A DNA stretch of 7,929 bases from Pseudomonadota bacterium (GTDB lineage: Bacteria; Pseudomonadota; Gammaproteobacteria; Burkholderiales; Burkholderiaceae_B), in assembly GCA_023388835.1 (NCBI GenBank), contig JAEWFK010000050.1:1-7929 (forward strand). The letters are read 5' to 3'. Below, piece by piece: positions 5,786-7,929 of the stretch. Under the pieces are notes generated by a model that saw only the letters and a list, made by a program, of their open reading frames with translations, made no database searches and was not told where the DNA came from. Within the stretch, counting starts at the first letter, position 1; every line of letters starts with the position of its first letter. A program made the position numbers and the translations under genes.

Positions 5786-6478
5786 TCAGCCAGCGCCGGG
5801 TTTCGAGGCCGGCATCGATGTAGAGCGCGGCGTTGCTTCGGACGGCCGGCGCCGGAAGCGCAGCGTGCTTTCAAGTGACGCGCGAGCGCAGGGCCGCAGC
5901 GCGACGGCCCCCTTGGAGAAGCCTTGAGTCAGTGTGGAACGCAACAAGACCGGCTCACCGCTGTCTATGCACTGGGCAATCACTTCCGCGAGGTCGGAAT
6001 TCTGATCCGCCTTCTGCGACGTGCCGGCCAGTTCGAAGCTATCAAAAAGGGTGGTCAGATCGCGCCCGGATACGAGTGCCGGACCACGGTCCGTCGCAGC
6101 ATACAGGCGCCCCGTTTCGTCCAGGTAGAGTTCGTGGATTTCGTTGACGTCCAACCCGGTATGGGTGCGTAATTTGAGACGTCCCGAGCCGGTATCCGTG
6201 GTCGTGTGTACTGTGTAGGGCGCGGCGTCGAGCCGTACATACACCCGCTGCGGGCCATTCTGAAAATACCACTGTCCCGCTTCGTCGCAGGAATAATTTC
6301 GGTCCATGAAGGCAAGGATCTGCGGGCTCGTGATGCTCTCGCCAGGGGATTCAGGCTGATTCAGCGCGTCGCCCAGGGGATGCAAACGCCACTGGCCGGC
6401 TTCCGATAAAGACAGCCAGCCGAACACCGCCGGTACGTCCGGCCATCGGGCCATGGCTGAGAGGACTTGTGGGTCCAT
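5786..6478 (-). CDS. Conserved betaproteobacterial protein of unknown function
   Basis: I do not recognise a function. The 230-residue product resembles proteins of unknown function common in Burkholderiales, but I do not trust my memory of an accession. It has no signal peptide and no membrane helix, so it is probably cytoplasmic. The first 195 residues look like a compact alpha/beta protein. They include RWPDVPAVFGWLSL (11-24), then SEAGQWRLHPLGD (25-37) and a similar DEAGQWYFQNGPQRVYV (65-81), both with EAGQW, then TGRLYAATDRGPALVSG and LLRSTLTQGFSKGAVALRP. The last 35 residues (196-230) are rich in Arg, Ser, Pro and Ala with no obvious fold; they could be a natural tail or the result of a late frameshift. 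The ATG at 6478 is eight bases after the stop of the 67-residue protein gene and has AAGGG as ribosome binding site, so the two are probably one unit. Confidence 0.8.
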   Translation of the reverse strand: MDPQVLSAMARWPDVPAVFGWLSLSEAGQWRLHPLGDALNQPESPGESITSPQILAFMDRNYSCDEAGQWYFQNGPQRVYVRLDAAPYTVHTTTDTGSGRLKLRTHTGLDVNEIHELYLDETGRLYAATDRGPALVSGRDLTTLFDSFELAGTSQKADQNSDLAEVIAQCIDSGEPVLLRSTLTQGFSKGAVALRPCARASLESTLRFRRRPSEATPRSTSMPASKPGAG

Positions 6479-6486
6479 GAAGGCCC

Positions 6487-6690
6487 TTATTCCTTTTCTT
6501 GCTTCTTGATGAAGAGAGGCGTGTCGTCCTCCGGTTTGAGCACGTCATCGCCGGCCGACTGAGGGTTCGGGTTCCCGTCGAACTGAGTGGCCTTGTCGTT
6601 CTCCGTCGCTTCCGAGCCGTTTTTCTGTCTTTCGTTTGCTTTCTCTATGCCCTTCTGGTTTTCCAGGGCGATATCGCTTTGAGATTTCAT
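6487..6690 (-). CDS. Small hydrophilic, probably disordered protein of unknown function
   Basis: I do not recognise this 67-residue protein. It is strongly hydrophilic, rich in Lys, Glu, Asp, Asn and Gln, has no Cys, Trp or Tyr and only two Phe, and reads like an intrinsically disordered peptide (ALENQKGIEKANERQKN, then PNPQSAGDDVLKPEDD and a charged KKQEKE end). No signal peptide or membrane segment is present. The start is set by an excellent GGAGG ribosome binding site (complement of 6696-6700) five bases before the ATG at 6690. A longer in-frame ORF begins at 6885, but it would run through the tRNA-Cys gene and its terminator. The gene follows that terminator and precedes the 230-residue gene by eight bases. 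A perfect hairpin lies just upstream of the ribosome binding site. Confidence 0.75.
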   Translation of the reverse strand: MKSQSDIALENQKGIEKANERQKNGSEATENDKATQFDGNPNPQSAGDDVLKPEDDTPLFIKKQEKE

Positions 6691-6706
6691 TGCGGCCTCC
6701 TTTATG

Positions 6707-6725
6707 CCGTTCGTCTTTCGAACGG
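6707..6725 (-). repeat. Perfect inverted repeat just upstream of the small gene's ribosome binding site
   Basis: CCGTTCG at 6707-6713 and CGAACGG at 6719-6725 pair exactly around a 5-base loop. On the minus strand the hairpin ends six bases before the GGAGG. It is not followed by a T tract, so it is not a normal terminator. It could be an operator or a 5'-leader structure affecting translation or stability. Confidence 0.55.
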
Positions 6726-6780
6726 TACACAGCAAGTGCAGTACCCGCTCTTGCGGCGGGCGACTGCTGATCACAGGCGC

Positions 6781-6810
6781 AAAAAAGCCCGCATGTGCAT
6801 GTGTGCGGGC
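6781..6810 (-). terminator. Rho-independent terminator of tRNA-Cys
   Basis: GCCCGCA at 6787-6793 pairs perfectly with TGCGGGC at 6804-6810 around a 10-base loop, and on the minus strand six T residues follow (the A run 6781-6786). It begins seven bases after the tRNA CCA end, as expected for a single-tRNA transcription unit. The small gene downstream would therefore need its own promoter or read-through. Confidence 0.85.
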
Positions 6811-6817
6811 TTGGATT

Positions 6818-6891
6818 TGGAGGCGCAAGCCGGAATCGAACCGACGTACACGGATTTGCAATCCGCTGCATAACCACTCTGCCATTGCGCC
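6818..6891 (-). tRNA. tRNA-Cys (anticodon GCA)
   Basis: The minus strand folds as a complete 74-base tRNA with an encoded CCA end (complement of 6818-6820). The acceptor stem GGCGCAA/TTGCGCC is perfect. The D loop has AGTGGTTA. The anticodon stem-loop has the loop TTGCAAA, with anticodon GCA at the complement of 6857-6859. The T arm contains GGTTCGATTCC. The anticodon arm and overall layout match E. coli tRNA-Cys closely. It is a single gene with its own terminator directly behind it and a candidate promoter upstream, and no neighbouring gene is an obvious partner. Confidence 0.97.
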
Positions 6892-6944
6892 ATTCTGAAT
6901 TCGAGGGAAAGCGGGTGTTCACCGCGATTCCAGAGTAGCCAACG

Positions 6945-6973
6945 ATTATACACAATTGCGCAATTCGTGCTGT
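6945..6973 (-). promoter_or_regulatory. Promoter of tRNA-Cys with a palindromic spacer
   Basis: On the minus strand a perfect TATAAT (complement of 6945-6950) lies 53 bases before the tRNA 5' end, leaving room for a processed leader. No good -35 hexamer is found at 16-18 bases (ACAGCA at 6968-6973 is poor). The spacer contains AATTGCGCAATT at 6954-6965, a perfect 12-base palindrome, extended by CAC and GTG arms with one extra base on one side. Confidence 0.55.
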
Positions 6974-6999
6974 CGCCCGGCTCGCGCCGTCGACATGTT

Positions 7000-7824
7000 T
7001 CAATTCGCCTGCGTGGCGCTCCAGCCCGCCTGGCCGCTGGCAGACCCCTGCATCTGTTTGCCCGATACTTGTGCGCGGTACTCGTCGTCGCCGGCCCTGA
7101 AATGGAGTTGCGAGCCTTCCAGGCGTCCTTCGGTGATGGGAAGGGAGGCCCCGCCTTTTCTCAGCGTACCTTCGACTTTTTGGAATGTCTGCGTAAGCAC
7201 CAGCTCGCCGTCGGGCGTCTTCCAGTTTCCTTCCACTTTGGCGGGCACCGTCCATTTGTAGGCGATGCAGTAGTTCGTGCAGCCTTCCGCCTGCGCCGTT
7301 TCATCGGGCTCCCAATCGCCCATGGTGAAGGAATTCGATACGACGCGCGTACCGGGCTTCATATCGAGAAGAATGGGCTTCAGTCGAAGGTTCAGCCCTG
7401 GCAGCAGAAAGAGCGTGACCACTGTGGCATCAGAGAAATCGGACTCGAAGATGTCGGCCTGTTCAAAAATGGCCCGGTCCGAAACGCCTTCTCGAAGCGC
7501 GGCGCTTTTGGACAGGGCCACCATGTCGGGGTTGTATTCGATGCCGCGTGCCTTGGCGCCGCGTTTGGCTGCGGTGATGACGGTGCGCCCGTCACCGGAA
7601 CCGAGATCCACAAGGGTGTCCTGAGGAGTCAGTTCGGCCATATCGAGCATGCGATCCACCAGCGCTTGCGGCGTAGGCACCCAGATTACATCCTTGCCCG
7701 ACTGTCCCACCGTGGGTTGGAAGGCTTCTGCGGAGGCGGCCGGGGTGGACTGCGCGTTGGAGGCGCCCATCAGGAAAACGGAAATCATTGCGGCGGCAAT
7801 GTGGCACTTCGTTAGGCGTGTCAT
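7000..7824 (-). CDS. Class I SAM-dependent methyltransferase-fold protein with signal peptide and C-terminal beta domain
   Basis: The protein has 274 residues. Residues 1-24 look like a Sec signal peptide: Arg/Lys near the start, the hydrophobic run IAAAMISVFLMGA, and cleavage after SNA. Next come VPTPQALVDRMLDMAELTPQD (49-69) and motif I, VDLGSGDGRTVITAAKRG (72-89), with E96 in the position of the acidic SAM-ribose residue. FEQADIFE (120-127), TLFLLPGLNLRLKPIL (137-152) and GTRVVSNSFTMGDWEPD (158-174) follow. This pattern matches bacterial relatives of the ATPSCKMT/FAM173 lysine methyltransferases. From about residue 187 (AYKWTVPAKVEGNW) to 260 the sequence looks like a small beta-rich domain of unknown role. 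AAGGAG abuts an upstream ATG at 7833 but is nine bases from the ATG at 7824, so I chose the latter. The substrate is unknown, and how SAM would be supplied outside the cytoplasm is unclear. Confidence 0.85.
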   Translation of the reverse strand: MTRLTKCHIAAAMISVFLMGASNAQSTPAASAEAFQPTVGQSGKDVIWVPTPQALVDRMLDMAELTPQDTLVDLGSGDGRTVITAAKRGAKARGIEYNPDMVALSKSAALREGVSDRAIFEQADIFESDFSDATVVTLFLLPGLNLRLKPILLDMKPGTRVVSNSFTMGDWEPDETAQAEGCTNYCIAYKWTVPAKVEGNWKTPDGELVLTQTFQKVEGTLRKGGASLPITEGRLEGSQLHFRAGDDEYRAQVSGKQMQGSASGQAGWSATQAN

Positions 7825-7833
7825 CGGCTGCAT

Positions 7834-7839
7834 CTCCTT
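7834..7839 (-). promoter_or_regulatory. Ribosome binding site that decides the start of the methyltransferase-fold gene
   Basis: On the minus strand AAGGAG is directly followed by ATG (7831-7833) and then, after nine bases, by a second in-frame ATG (7822-7824). Ribosomes need several bases between the two elements, so the second ATG is the likely start. A CATACT further upstream (complement of 7911-7916) is a possible -10, but any -35 would lie outside the window. Confidence 0.6.
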
Positions 7840-7929
7840 CGTTAGTGTCGGCCGAAGAGGCTGAAAGCGGCGAGGTGAAGTCTGAACGGTAGCGCAAGTT
7901 TGCCGGGCGTAGTATGAAAAATTGCAAAT

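Noticed and set aside
6487..6885. Longer version of the small protein starting at 6885
   Set aside because: The extension would be translated from the tRNA-Cys gene and its terminator; the GGAGG before 6690 gives a far better start.
6967..7815. Long open frame on the plus strand opposite the methyltransferase-fold gene
   Set aside because: It is fully antisense to a gene with clear motifs, its translation shows no recognisable domain, and high-GC DNA commonly leaves such shadow frames open.
1..7929. CRISPR arrays, insertion sequences, integrases, toxin-antitoxin or defence genes
   Set aside because: No regularly spaced repeats, terminal inverted repeats with a transposase, or matching protein families were seen; tRNA-Cys has no integrase or direct repeat of its 3' end next to it in the window.

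Overview
The window looks like ordinary chromosome from a high-GC betaproteobacterium, most likely of the Alcaligenaceae (Bordetella/Achromobacter/Pusillimonas-like). The grounds are an orphan Bug-type (TctC) solute receptor next to an IclR regulator, a short alanine-rich betaproteobacterial phasin, the gene order Nudix - aat - bpt - pyrD, and small Burkholderiales-type hypothetical genes. This assignment rests on family recognition, not on a database search. I see no phage, transposon, CRISPR array or toxin/defence module.

Layout. (1) 1-389, plus strand: the C-terminal end of an IclR-family regulator, cut by the window edge. (2) 503-1477, minus strand: a periplasmic Bug/TctC solute-binding protein. 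It meets the IclR gene tail to tail, with two tandem hairpins between them; the first is a good terminator for the Bug gene. (3) 1478-1799: a 322-base divergent control region. It holds a 22-23 base tandem direct repeat, a candidate PhaR/PhbF operator and a sigma70-like promoter. (4) 1800-2390, plus strand: a phasin (PHB granule coat protein) with a strong terminator after it. (5) 5663 down to 2525, minus strand: a tight cluster of Nudix hydrolase, aat, bpt and pyrD with gaps of 8, 17 and 9 bases. (6) 6690 down to 5786, minus strand: a two-gene unit encoding a 67-residue hydrophilic protein and a 230-residue protein of unknown function. (7) 6818-6891, minus strand: tRNA-Cys(GCA) with its own promoter and terminator. 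(8) 7000-7824, minus strand: a methyltransferase-fold protein with a signal peptide and a C-terminal beta-rich domain.

How the genes work together. Aat and Bpt are the two aminoacyl-tRNA-protein transferases of the bacterial N-degron pathway: they put Leu/Phe, or Leu, on the N-termini of proteins destined for ClpS/ClpAP. In this cluster they are probably co-transcribed, and translationally coupled at some junctions, with a zinc-ribbon Nudix hydrolase and the quinone-dependent dihydroorotate dehydrogenase of pyrimidine synthesis. The phasin is probably controlled by a PHB-sensing repressor through the operator found just upstream of its promoter.

Most of the window is recognisable housekeeping or accessory metabolism. 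The points most worth a second look are the regulatory DNA upstream of the phasin, the apparently exported methyltransferase-fold protein, the palindromes placed at the promoters of the Nudix cluster and of tRNA-Cys, and the hairpin just before the ribosome binding site of the 67-residue protein. I found no clear sign of a wholly new biological system.
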